Assembly (NCBI GenBank): GCA_943331855.1 | Contig: CALQNE010000051.1 | Coordinates: forward strand, 1 to 15,769 | Reading direction: 5' to 3' | Source: Bordetella parapertussis | GTDB lineage: Bacteria; Pseudomonadota; Gammaproteobacteria; Burkholderiales; Burkholderiaceae_B | Length of the DNA: 15,769 nucleotides | Shown: piece after piece, positions 7,763 through 15,361 of the stretch | Layout of the letters: the number at the start of each line of letters is the position of its first letter | Numbering within the stretch: position 1 is the stretch's first letter | Translations under genes and position numbers: made by a program | Notes under the pieces: generated by a model | Database searches by the model: none | What the model saw: only the letters and a program-made list of their open reading frames with translations | What the model was told of the DNA's origin: nothing

Positions 7763-8191
7763 ATGCTGCCCAAACCACCAGCCTTTAAACATCGCTTTGA
7801 TGTGCGGGTGTATTACGAAGACACCGACATGGGTGGTGTCGTCTTTTACGCCAATTATCTAAAATTTATGGAGCGCGGCCGTACAGAGTGGCTGCGCGCG
7901 GTCGGCGTAAACCAATCGACGGTTGCAGCACAAGAGCAACGGGCCTTTATGGTGACTGAGCTCAATATTCGGTATCTGAAACCCGCCCGTCTTGATGATT
8001 TGTTACAAATCGAAAGCGAAGTCACACGAATGGGCCGAGCTTCGTTACACTTCCACCAAACCATTCGCTGCGAGGGCGAACTTCTAACGCAAAGTGATAT
8101 CCAAGTCTGTTGCGTAGAAACCGTTAACATGCGAATCGCTGCAATTCCAAAATCGGTACGAAATAAATTTGCTGTCACTATTCAGGAATAA
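7763..8191 (+). CDS. ybgC: Tol-Pal-associated acyl-CoA thioesterase YbgC
   Basis: YbgC is a hotdog-fold thioesterase of the 4-hydroxybenzoyl-CoA thioesterase type, the usual first gene of tol-pal operons. It acts on acyl-CoA or acyl carrier protein thioesters and is linked to phospholipid metabolism. The 142-residue product shows YYEDTDMGGVVFYANYLKFM with Asp22 as the expected catalytic residue, then Glu37 and Arg38 in ERGR. I chose the ATG at 7763; the longer open frame from 7667 overlaps the conserved end of proS and adds an unconserved 32-residue extension. tolQ starts 3 bases after the stop. Confidence 0.93.
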   Translation: MLPKPPAFKHRFDVRVYYEDTDMGGVVFYANYLKFMERGRTEWLRAVGVNQSTVAAQEQRAFMVTELNIRYLKPARLDDLLQIESEVTRMGRASLHFHQTIRCEGELLTQSDIQVCCVETVNMRIAAIPKSVRNKFAVTIQE

Positions 8192-8194
8192 TTG

Positions 8195-8875
8195 ATGCCA
8201 ACTACCTCCGACATGTCAATGCTCACGCTGGTCTTGAATGCCAGCATTCCCGTGCAACTGATCATGCTGCTCTTGATCGTGGTCTCAATTGTGTCTTGGA
8301 CCTTCATTTTTTCAAAACGTGCCACGATTAAAAAAACACTTGTACAAACAAGAAGCTTTGAAGATGACTTCTGGTCGGGTGGTGATCTCAACGCGCTTGA
8401 TGCATCGGTTGCCGATCGCCTAAACGAAAGCGGAGCCTTGGCCCGCATCTTTCATGCTGGCATGGAAGAGTTCACCAAAGCGCGCCGTACAGGTGCGGCA
8501 CCCGGCACCGCCCCAACGCTCGATGGCGCCAGACGCGCCATGCGTGCCGCATTTCAACGCGAGATGGACGAGCTCGAGTCACACTTAAACTTTTTGGCCT
8601 CAGCGGGTTCGGTTAGCCCATATATTGGGCTACTCGGCACGGTCTGGGGCATCATGCACGCGTTTGTGGGCCTTGCCAACGTGCAACAAGCTACGCTTGC
8701 CTCGGTCGCACCAGGCATTGCCGAGGCTCTGATTGCCACCGCTATTGGCCTGTTTGCCGCGATTCCGGCGGTGGTCGCGTACAACCGCTACACCCATGAC
8801 ATTGATCGGCTATCGATTCGCTTTGAATCCTTTGTCGATGAATTCTTGAACATTCTGCAGCGGCAGGTGCACTAA
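8195..8875 (+). CDS. tolQ: Tol-Pal inner-membrane subunit TolQ
   Basis: TolQ is the multi-spanning stator-like subunit of the proton-driven TolQR motor in the inner membrane, homologous to ExbB and MotA. The 226-residue product has membrane segments at about 17-38, 139-161 and 173-196. The two threonines expected in the proton path are present as Thr149 in GLLGTVWG and Thr182 in ALIATAIG. The ATG at 8195 has AGGA (8184-8187) upstream; the TTG directly before it is also in frame but unnecessary. The stop overlaps the tolR ATG by one base (TAATG), indicating translational coupling. Confidence 0.96.
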   Translation: MPTTSDMSMLTLVLNASIPVQLIMLLLIVVSIVSWTFIFSKRATIKKTLVQTRSFEDDFWSGGDLNALDASVADRLNESGALARIFHAGMEEFTKARRTGAAPGTAPTLDGARRAMRAAFQREMDELESHLNFLASAGSVSPYIGLLGTVWGIMHAFVGLANVQQATLASVAPGIAEALIATAIGLFAAIPAVVAYNRYTHDIDRLSIRFESFVDEFLNILQRQVH

Positions 8876-9339
8876 TGTCTTCGGTGCGCTCGAATTCTGG
8901 GCGAGGTCGACGCCTCAAAAACGAGATCAACGTCGTGCCGTATATCGACGTCATGCTCGTTTTATTGGTGATTTTTATGGTCACCGCACCTTTGATCACG
9001 CCGGGTGTGATTGAGCTGCCCTCTGTCGGTCAAGCGGCCAACGTACCCCTGACACCGATCGAAATTCAAATCACCGAAGATAGCAAAGTCTCGTGGCGCA
9101 AGCGCGAGCCGGGTCAAACATACAGACCCGTTGAGCGCAATGCTTTAGCCCAAACAATTTTGTCTGAGCTTAAGCCCGATCAGCCGGTCGTCATTGGCGC
9201 TGACGGCAAAGTGCCCTACGACGTGGTGATGAAAGTCATGGAAGACCTACGTAAAAATGGTGTAACAAAACTTGGATTGCTGGTGGATCAAAAAGGTAAT
9301 ACCACTCCTGCTCCCAACGCAAAGCCCACAAAGCGTTAA
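8875..9339 (+). CDS. tolR: Tol-Pal inner-membrane subunit TolR
   Basis: TolR is the single-span partner of TolQ, homologous to ExbD and MotB. The 154-residue product has a short basic N-terminus (RGRRLKNEINVVPYI), one membrane helix at about 22-43 with the essential proton-carrying Asp25 in IDVMLVLL, and a periplasmic domain with DQPVVIGADGKVPYD. The C-terminal tail GNTTPAPNAKPTKR is probably disordered. Its start overlaps the tolQ stop, and tolA follows after a 40-base gap. Confidence 0.95.
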   Translation: MSSVRSNSGRGRRLKNEINVVPYIDVMLVLLVIFMVTAPLITPGVIELPSVGQAANVPLTPIEIQITEDSKVSWRKREPGQTYRPVERNALAQTILSELKPDQPVVIGADGKVPYDVVMKVMEDLRKNGVTKLGLLVDQKGNTTPAPNAKPTKR

Positions 9340-9379
9340 GCGCGTTAATGCCAAACTCGTTTAAGACCTTCCATTACTC

Positions 9380-10492
9380 ATGAAGCCTCGTAAACCCAAG
9401 CTGGTACGTGGTCCTATACTGCCTCCGCGGCAGTCTATGAATCTGCGCGCCTTGGCGTTGGCTTTACTGACTCATCTGATCTTGGTGCTAATGCTCGTGA
9501 TTGGGCTTGACTGGAAAACTGAAGCCCAGGGGCCCTTGCAGGTGATGCTCGTTGCCGAAGGCAATAGCCCAGTCAACCCTACACCCAGGCCGCCTGAACC
9601 CACACCGGCGCCAAAACCAGCACCTGCGCCCGAGCCCAAACCCGAGCCACCGCCGCCCCCGCCGCCTCCACCACCACCGCCCCCGGTTGCGCCGACGGCA
9701 GCACCCGTCCCGCAAGTGGACCCAGAAATTGCGCTCGAACAAGAGGCCAAGCGTCGTCGCGAGCAAGAAAGGCTTGAGCGCGAAAACGCTGCAAAAGAAG
9801 CTGCCGAGAAAAAGGCTGCTGAAGATGCGATCAAAGAAAAAGAACGCATCAAAAAAGAACTGGAGCTCGCAAAACTCAAAGAAGCTGAGCGGTTAGAACA
9901 ACGTCGTCGAGACGCTGAGCGCCTCGAGGCGGATAAACGCGCAAAAGAAGACGCCGAGAAAAAACTACTCGCTGAAAAAGCAGCCACCGAAAAGAAAGAG
10001 AAGGAAGAGGCTGAGAAAAAAGTAAAAGAAGAAGCTGCCAAAAAAGCCAAAGAAGACGCTGCTAAGGTTGCTGCTGCGGAGAAAAAAGCAAAAGAAGAGG
10101 CTGCCGCGCGTGCAGCCAAGGATCAGGCCTTAAAAGAGATGATGCGTGGTGATGCATTGGGCGCGGCTGGCATCCCTGGGGGCACAGCAGACCGTAACCA
10201 AGCAGGTGGCGGCCGCGATGATGGCTATGGCGCTAAAGTGCGTGCCTGCGTACAACCCGGGGTGTCGTTTCCGCCGCCACCCCGAGGCTCAGCGGGCAAC
10301 CCGGCTGCGCAGTACAGGGTGAGCTTGAAGCCTGACGGTCAGATCGCCGATGTCCGAATGACCAAGTCCTCGGGCAACACCAACTTTGACCGTGCGGTCG
10401 AAACCGGAATTCGGCGCTGCACGCCCTTCCCAAGGCCGTCTACAGGCAGCTACCCTGGTTACATCGACGTCAATTACAATATGTATGATTGA
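9380..10492 (+). CDS. tolA: Tol-Pal inner-membrane linker protein TolA
   Basis: TolA transmits motion from TolQR across the periplasm to TolB and Pal. The 370-residue product has a basic cytoplasmic N-terminus, one membrane helix (about 23-44), a Pro-rich segment (about 63-112) containing 13 consecutive prolines at 90-102, and a long charged helix rich in Lys, Glu and Ala (about 115-255). After a Gly-rich hinge, a C-terminal globular domain (about 280-370) has two cysteines. The domain order and operon position are diagnostic even though the long helix is low complexity. An internal Met20 could also start translation, but it would remove the basic residues before the helix. No good ribosome-binding site is visible before 9380. 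Confidence 0.93.
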   Translation: MKPRKPKLVRGPILPPRQSMNLRALALALLTHLILVLMLVIGLDWKTEAQGPLQVMLVAEGNSPVNPTPRPPEPTPAPKPAPAPEPKPEPPPPPPPPPPPPPVAPTAAPVPQVDPEIALEQEAKRRREQERLERENAAKEAAEKKAAEDAIKEKERIKKELELAKLKEAERLEQRRRDAERLEADKRAKEDAEKKLLAEKAATEKKEKEEAEKKVKEEAAKKAKEDAAKVAAAEKKAKEEAAARAAKDQALKEMMRGDALGAAGIPGGTADRNQAGGGRDDGYGAKVRACVQPGVSFPPPPRGSAGNPAAQYRVSLKPDGQIADVRMTKSSGNTNFDRAVETGIRRCTPFPRPSTGSYPGYIDVNYNMYD

Positions 10493-10508
10493 CAGGAGCC
10501 CACGCCAT

Positions 10509-11840
10509 ATGACGCTAGACCGACCCCACCACCTGCTGACCAAATCCAAGACGTTTAGCCTGGCATTCGCTGGTTGGCTATTGACTAGCCTGATCGCTGT
10601 AATCGCCCTATGCCACACCAGCATTGCACAGGCGCAGTTGCGCGTCGACATCTCTGGCACTGGGGCGCAACAATACCCCGTGGCGATTGCTGACTTCAGC
10701 GGCGACGCGGCTGGAAGCCAAATCGCAGAGATCATTCGCGCCGATTTGACGCGTTCGGGGCAATTCAACCTCATTAGCACCTCGGGTGCCGCACTGAACG
10801 TTGATACGACCATTGCGTATGACGAGTGGCGCACGCGTGGCGCAGACTTTATCGCCTATGGCACGGTTGTTCGTTTGCCGGATGGTCGCTTTGAAATCAA
10901 ATACCGGCTCGGTGACACAGTCAAGCGCGGGCCGCTTGATGGGGTCTCTTTTTCAGGAACTGAAAAAGAACTACGGCGCATTTCACATCAAATCGCCGAC
11001 CGAATTTATGAAAAAATCACCGGCATCAAAGGCGTATTTGCGACCCGTATTGCCTACGTTCTCAAACAAGGTAAAACCTATGAACTGCAAATCGCCGATG
11101 CGGATGGGCAAAGTCCACAGGTCGCTTTAAGATCGCGTGAGCCCGTTATTTCACCCGCTTGGTCGCCCGATGGCACCCGCCTGGCCTACGTCAGCTTTGA
11201 GTCTGGCAAACCCGTGGTGTATGTGCACCATCTCACCACGAGCAAACGTTCGCCAGTCGCCAATTACAAAGGCAACAACTCGGCACCTGCCTGGTCACCC
11301 GACGGCAACACGCTAGCTGTTGTTCTTACGCGCGATGGTTTGTCACAAATCTACACCTTGGGGGCCAACGATGGGGCAAATCTGCGCCGCGTCACCCGCT
11401 CTCCGCTCATTGATACCGAACCCACCTTTGCTCCGGATGGGCGCTCGATTTACTTCACGAGCGATCGCAGTGGCAGCCCTCAAATTTATCAAACGGGGCT
11501 CGATGGTGGCGAGCCGCGCCGCATTTCTTTCAGTGGCGGTTACAATATCTCACCTAGAATTTCTCCGGATGGCAAAACTTTGCTGACAGTTACTCGTCGA
11601 GACGGGTCATACCGTATCGCGTCGCTCAACTTAGCAACGGGTGCAGAATCCCTTCTCACCGACGGGCGTGACGATCAGTCCCCGAGTTTTGCTCCTAATG
11701 GAATGCAAGTGCTGTATGCCGCAGTTCAGGGCGGTCGAAGTGTATTGGCGGGGGTCTCCAGCGATGGGCGCGTTCGTCAGACATTGTCGGTTCTGAATGG
11801 CGAAATACGCGAACCCACCTGGGGCCCGTTTTCTCAATAA
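10509..11840 (+). CDS. tolB: Periplasmic Tol-Pal protein TolB
   Basis: TolB is a periplasmic protein that shuttles between Pal and TolA. The 443-residue product has a long signal peptide, with a hydrophobic core at about 19-36 and a probable AQA cleavage site at 40-42 leaving QLRVDISG at the mature N-terminus. An alpha/beta domain follows, then a C-terminal beta-propeller with at least five repeats of the type PAWSPDG, PTFAPDG or PRISPDG. I chose the ATG at 10509 because AGGAG (10494-10498) lies 10 bases before it. The longer open frame from 10386 overlaps tolA. The start is 16 bases after the tolA stop. Confidence 0.95.
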   Translation: MTLDRPHHLLTKSKTFSLAFAGWLLTSLIAVIALCHTSIAQAQLRVDISGTGAQQYPVAIADFSGDAAGSQIAEIIRADLTRSGQFNLISTSGAALNVDTTIAYDEWRTRGADFIAYGTVVRLPDGRFEIKYRLGDTVKRGPLDGVSFSGTEKELRRISHQIADRIYEKITGIKGVFATRIAYVLKQGKTYELQIADADGQSPQVALRSREPVISPAWSPDGTRLAYVSFESGKPVVYVHHLTTSKRSPVANYKGNNSAPAWSPDGNTLAVVLTRDGLSQIYTLGANDGANLRRVTRSPLIDTEPTFAPDGRSIYFTSDRSGSPQIYQTGLDGGEPRRISFSGGYNISPRISPDGKTLLTVTRRDGSYRIASLNLATGAESLLTDGRDDQSPSFAPNGMQVLYAAVQGGRSVLAGVSSDGRVRQTLSVLNGEIREPTWGPFSQ

Positions 11841-11869
11841 CAGTTGAATCTCCTCTTAAAGGATCCATC

Positions 11870-12349
11870 ATGTCGCGCATCGCAAAAGGTCTCACCATCG
11901 CCGTCCTGGCTGCCAGTTTGGCTGCTTGTAGTTCGGTTTCTCTCGACGACAAAGCTGGGGCTGGCGGCGCCGACGGTTCGGGTATTCTCGATCCGTTCAA
12001 TCCACAAAGTATCTTGGCTAAACAGCGCTCTGTTTACTTTGACTTCAATAGCTACTCAGTCAGCGAACAGTATCGCTCGCTGGTCGAAACGCATGGCAAG
12101 TACCTCGCAAGTGCGCCTCAACAACGCGTGATCATCGAAGGCAATACTGACGCACGCGGTGGCTCTGAGTACAACCTGGCACTCGGCCAACGTCGTGCCG
12201 AAGCCGTACGCCGCATGCTCACGCTGTTAGGCGTATCTGACACTCAAGTCGAAACCATCAGCTTCGGCAAAGAAAAGCCTAAAGCGTTAGGCAGCTCTGA
12301 TGCAGATTACGCTGAAAATCGTCGTGCAGATTTCAATTACAAGCGTTAA
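11870..12349 (+). CDS. pal: Peptidoglycan-associated lipoprotein Pal
   Basis: Pal is an outer-membrane lipoprotein that binds peptidoglycan and TolB. The 159-residue product has a lipoprotein signal with the lipobox LAAC and Cys20, followed by Ser, which favours outer-membrane sorting. A Gly/Ala/Asp-rich linker leads to the OmpA-like domain, with YFDFNS, GNTDARGGSEYNLALGQRRA and a final NRRADF, the residues that bind meso-diaminopimelate. AAGGA lies about 7 bases before the ATG. Lipidation would be carried out by the Lgt encoded at 273-1052. It is slightly shorter than E. coli Pal (173 residues). Confidence 0.96.
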   Translation: MSRIAKGLTIAVLAASLAACSSVSLDDKAGAGGADGSGILDPFNPQSILAKQRSVYFDFNSYSVSEQYRSLVETHGKYLASAPQQRVIIEGNTDARGGSEYNLALGQRRAEAVRRMLTLLGVSDTQVETISFGKEKPKALGSSDADYAENRRADFNYKR

Positions 12350-12377
12350 GCTCAAGGTTGTGAACTGAACGACACAG

Positions 12378-12405
12378 GGCGGCTCACTAGCCGCCTTGTT
12401 GCTTT
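12378..12405 (+). terminator. Hairpin between pal and cpoB, possible attenuator
   Basis: GGCGGCT (12378-12384) and AGCCGCC (12389-12395) form a perfect 7-bp GC-rich stem with a CACT loop, followed by TTGTTGCTTT. The T-tract is interrupted, so termination is probably partial. Its place 29 bases after the pal stop suggests it lowers read-through into cpoB or protects the 3' end of the pal message. Confidence 0.6.
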
Positions 12406-12419
12406 AAAAGGGATTATTC

Positions 12420-13109
12420 ATGTTTATCACCACCGTCTCTAAGCGCGCACTTGGCACTGGGTTGCTGTTTATGTGCGGCTTATCGATCAGCCAGTCTGCG
12501 CTTGCCTTTGCGGATGATGATGCTCGCAAAGCTATTGTTGAACTACGCCAACAAATCAAAGTACTCACCGAAGCCAATCAACGCGCACGCCTGCAACTCG
12601 CAGACCAGATTGAGGCGCTCGAGCAAGAAGTCGTACGTCTACGTGGCGATATGGAGCAGCTTGGACGGCCCAGCAGTGGCCCCGGATCGCCCGGCGGCAC
12701 ATCAGGCGCGCGCGCACCTGATGCCAAATCGGCCGATCCGCGAGAGCAATCTGCCTTTGATCAGTCAATCGAAAGCTTTCGCAAAGGTCAGTACAAAGAA
12801 GCGACTGAAAATCTAACCGCCTTTTTAACGCTCTACCCAGACAGCAAACTCACGCCTACTGCTCAATTTTATCTAGGCAGTAGTCGCTATGCGTCAAAAG
12901 ATTTCAAGGGTGCCATCACGACGCTTGAGGCAATGGCCAAAAAGTATCCGAATGAAACGCGCACGCCCGATGCCTTGCTGTTAATTGCGAGTTGCCAAAT
13001 AGAGCTCAACAATCGCGCTGGGGCAAAAGTGACTCTGCAACGTATTGTCAAAGACTACAAAGGCACACCGGCTGCCGATACTGCCGCCAAGCGGATCCCC
13101 CTGCTTTAA
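12420..13109 (+). CDS. cpoB: Tol-Pal-associated periplasmic protein CpoB (YbgF)
   Basis: CpoB is a periplasmic protein that coordinates Tol-Pal constriction with peptidoglycan synthesis at division. The 229-residue product has a signal peptide with a probable ALA cleavage site just before FADDDARK (about residue 30). A coiled-coil trimerisation helix follows (about 33-80), then a Gly/Pro/Ser-rich linker (about 80-110) and tetratricopeptide repeats to the end, each with a phrase such as YPDSKLTPTAQFYLG or TRTPDALLLIASC. AAGGG precedes the ATG. The stop codon overlaps that of the convergent permease gene. Confidence 0.93.
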   Translation: MFITTVSKRALGTGLLFMCGLSISQSALAFADDDARKAIVELRQQIKVLTEANQRARLQLADQIEALEQEVVRLRGDMEQLGRPSSGPGSPGGTSGARAPDAKSADPREQSAFDQSIESFRKGQYKEATENLTAFLTLYPDSKLTPTAQFYLGSSRYASKDFKGAITTLEAMAKKYPNETRTPDALLLIASCQIELNNRAGAKVTLQRIVKDYKGTPAADTAAKRIPLL

Positions 13110-14014
13110 GTTGAGGTCAACAATAAGCAGGCAACGCCCAGCACAATCAGTACGGTGCCAATCGTTTCTTGTCGGGTGCTTTTGCTAGAAAACACACGCC
13201 AAGATAGCAATTGGGCGAACAACACCTCGACTAGTCCTAGGGTTCGTACGTTGGCCGCAGCGGTCAGCGCAAACCCAAGAAACCAGCCCTCAGATGCCGA
13301 AGCGCCTAACAGGCCGCCCCATATTGAAATACGCCAGGCCTGTAAGCAGCGCACCCAAGCCTCGTAATGAAAGGTCATCATCCACGCAGCAAGTAGCAGG
13401 GTTTGCACACCTAAGCCGCACGCAAGCGTCAACGAAGCACGCATCAAAAAATGACCATCGCCCAGGGCCAAAATCCCCCCTCTGAACGTCACGGCCGCGA
13501 TCGCAAAACACGCCCCCGCCAACAACCCCAAGGCCGCTGGCTGCCAGGCAGAGCCCTCTTGTTGCCCACTGGCTGGCTTGCGCGCCATAATTGTGACACC
13601 GGTTGTGGCCACAATAATTGCGACCATGGCGAGCCACGAGATGGTGTCCCCCAACACCACCAAACCAAATACCGCAACTTGCACAGGCTCGGTTTTTGTC
13701 CAGGCCGTCACCACAACAAAAGCCCGTTGACGCATCGCTGCGAGCATTAAGGCTGTTGCTGCAATTTGAGAAACTGCACCCGCCAGGACAAACAAGGCAA
13801 AGGTCAGGTCCATCTTTGGAAAGCTTGACCCCGTTGCAAACAGCGCAACGGCAGCAAACAAGGCGGCAAACGGAAACCCGTATAAAAATCTGACTTGCGT
13901 TGCGCCAAGGGTGCCGAGTTTTTCGGTGAGGCTACGCTGGATGGCATTACGCCCGGCCTGTGCAGCAGCAGCAAAAATCGAAGCCGGAATCCATAACCAA
14001 GTCCAATCTTGCAA
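13106..14014 (-). CDS. EamA/DMT-superfamily permease
   Basis: The 302-residue product has about ten hydrophobic segments in two similar halves (about 1-140 and 155-300), the pattern of drug/metabolite transporter (EamA) permeases in the inner membrane. The first half contains RNAIQRSLTEKLGTLGATQVR and a fourth-helix TKTEPVQVAVFG stretch. The substrate cannot be assigned. The start is a TTG (complement of 14012-14014), supported by AGGAG six bases upstream; no ATG lies nearby in frame. It begins 12 bases after the oxidoreductase stop, so the two form an operon. Its stop (complement of 13106-13108) overlaps the cpoB stop in the palindrome TTAA. Confidence 0.85.
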   Translation of the reverse strand: MQDWTWLWIPASIFAAAAQAGRNAIQRSLTEKLGTLGATQVRFLYGFPFAALFAAVALFATGSSFPKMDLTFALFVLAGAVSQIAATALMLAAMRQRAFVVVTAWTKTEPVQVAVFGLVVLGDTISWLAMVAIIVATTGVTIMARKPASGQQEGSAWQPAALGLLAGACFAIAAVTFRGGILALGDGHFLMRASLTLACGLGVQTLLLAAWMMTFHYEAWVRCLQAWRISIWGGLLGASASEGWFLGFALTAAANVRTLGLVEVLFAQLLSWRVFSSKSTRQETIGTVLIVLGVACLLLTST

Positions 14015-14026
14015 GGTCGTCTCCTG

Positions 14027-15070
14027 TTAGGCGTTTGCGTGCTGCATCAATAAGGCCACTGTTGCAGCCTCAAGCACAATGCCGTTGGTGCGCTGTTGCG
14101 CCATTTTTTTTAATTCTATTTCACCCGGAACAATCACAGGTTTATCTGCAACGGAGGGTGGGCTGTCATGCAAGATCTCAGCAAAGTCCATCATACGTTC
14201 TGATAACCACTGGGCAGAACCTAACATCCGGGTGTCAATCAAAATAAAAAAGTGTCCCAGATTTTGTGGCTCATCTGGCGCATCGACCCAAGACTTAACG
14301 TGCGTGAGATATGCGGCATTTGATAAGAGCCCCGCAAACATATCCACCAATAGCGCAAGGCCGTAACCCTTATGCCCACCAATGGGCAACAAAAACCCAT
14401 CGAGTGCTGCTTTAGGATCAGTGGTCGCACGGCCCTTGTCGTCGGTCGCCCAAGTATCGGGGATCGATTCGCCACGCTTGAACGCATTGCGTACCTTGGC
14501 ACGCGCCACCACGCTCATGGCCATATCGAGCAAAAATGGCGAGCCCCCTGGGTTTGGCACACCAAAACCAAGCGGACTATTACCGAGACGCGCATCGCTG
14601 CCACCCCAAGGCGCAATCGTCGTGGTCGCATTACTACCAATCACACTGGCAAAACCTTCTTCGGCCGCAAGCAGTGAGTACGGCGAGATCGGCCCAAAAT
14701 GATTACTGCCCCGCGCAAACGCCATCCCAATGCCACACTGACGCGCCGCATCCATCGCTGCACGCAGCGCATGCATACCGACCAGCGGCCCAACGCCATT
14801 GTCACCATCCACCAACCGCAAGGCCGGCGCCGGTGCTTGCACCGTAATATTGGGCCGAGCCCGAATCCCCTGCACCAACAAGCGCTCGCCATACGACTCA
14901 ATCCGCGACAAGCCATGCGTGCTTAAACCAAATAGATCCGCCAGCACCAAAATTTTGACAACATCCGCAGCATCCGTTTCAGTCAACCCAAGCCCCTGAA
15001 ATGCCCGAGTCGCCAAGCGACTCAACTCTGACTCAGACCAAACTGTTTGAACCTGCGACGCTTCACTCAT
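14027..15070 (-). CDS. Ldh-family (malate/L-lactate dehydrogenase, YiaK-type) oxidoreductase
   Basis: The 347-residue product belongs to the Ldh2/malate dehydrogenase family, which reduces 2-keto acids with NAD(P)H and is unrelated in fold to classical Rossmann lactate dehydrogenases. Conserved motifs are STHGLSR at 50-56, where His52 and Arg56 keep the His-x3-Arg spacing seen in family active sites, GSNHFGP at 121-127, and the Gly-rich LPIGGHKGYGLALLVDM. Length is normal. Members act on malate, lactate, ureidoglycolate, diketogulonate or sulfolactate, and I cannot choose between these. The ATG overlaps by four bases (ATGA) the end of a short open frame upstream. It precedes an EamA-type permease that may move the substrate or product. 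Confidence 0.9.
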   Translation of the reverse strand: MSEASQVQTVWSESELSRLATRAFQGLGLTETDAADVVKILVLADLFGLSTHGLSRIESYGERLLVQGIRARPNITVQAPAPALRLVDGDNGVGPLVGMHALRAAMDAARQCGIGMAFARGSNHFGPISPYSLLAAEEGFASVIGSNATTTIAPWGGSDARLGNSPLGFGVPNPGGSPFLLDMAMSVVARAKVRNAFKRGESIPDTWATDDKGRATTDPKAALDGFLLPIGGHKGYGLALLVDMFAGLLSNAAYLTHVKSWVDAPDEPQNLGHFFILIDTRMLGSAQWLSERMMDFAEILHDSPPSVADKPVIVPGEIELKKMAQQRTNGIVLEAATVALLMQHANA

Positions 15071-15281
15071 GCCTCAACCACCAAATTAATTGAACAGCCC
15101 CAAAGCATACCCGCAGGCGCCCCCAAAGTCAGCCCTGCCCCACGCGCAAACCGTTCAAGCGTGCAGGCGCTCCACCGCATCAATCCACTCCAGCGCTCGA
15201 GCGGCACCGAAGTGGCGTATTTTGCTCAGCACAAATACCCACGCAGGCGCCACTCGAGCGCGTGCGTAATATCAAGCGCTC
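15071..15281. other. Structured non-coding region or decayed reading frame upstream of the oxidoreductase
   Basis: On the minus strand a short frame (15253-15155, GTG start, 32 codons) reads like coding sequence and ends ALEWIDAVERLHA. A second frame, one base shifted, is open up to a TGA that overlaps the oxidoreductase ATG as ATGA, and its tail reads LERFARGAGLTLG. Together they could be the end of a lost upstream gene with a single frameshift, or a leader. The same DNA also contains a split inverted repeat: the continuous arm CGCCACTCGAGCGC (15248-15261) pairs with GCGCTCGA (15193-15200) and GTGGCG (15212-15217), and TATTT pairs with AAATA inside. GCAGGCGC occurs three times, at 15113, 15163 and 15243. 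I do not recognise any product. Confidence 0.35.
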
Positions 15282-15283
15282 AA

Positions 15284-15313
15284 AAAAAATCCAGACCGAA
15301 GTCTGGATTTTTT
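15284..15313. terminator. Bidirectional intrinsic terminator after groEL
   Basis: TCCAGAC (15290-15296) and GTCTGGA (15301-15307) form a perfect 7-bp stem around a CGAA loop, which is a stable TTCG tetraloop on the minus strand. It is flanked by a run of eight A (15282-15289) and six T (15308-15313), giving a U-tract on either strand. It lies about 50 bases beyond the groEL stop and should terminate the groESL transcript. It also insulates the minus-strand oxidoreductase operon from groEL read-through. Confidence 0.93.
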
Positions 15314-15361
15314 ATCGAACATAAGTGCCCGAGCCGAAGCTCAGGCCATGCGCAACTGAGC

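Noticed and set aside
9472..10119. A 215-codon minus-strand ORF rich in Ser, Ala and Phe, with a Gly run
   Set aside because: It is the antisense shadow of the Lys/Glu/Ala helix and polyproline tract of tolA, whose biased codons remove stops on the opposite strand.
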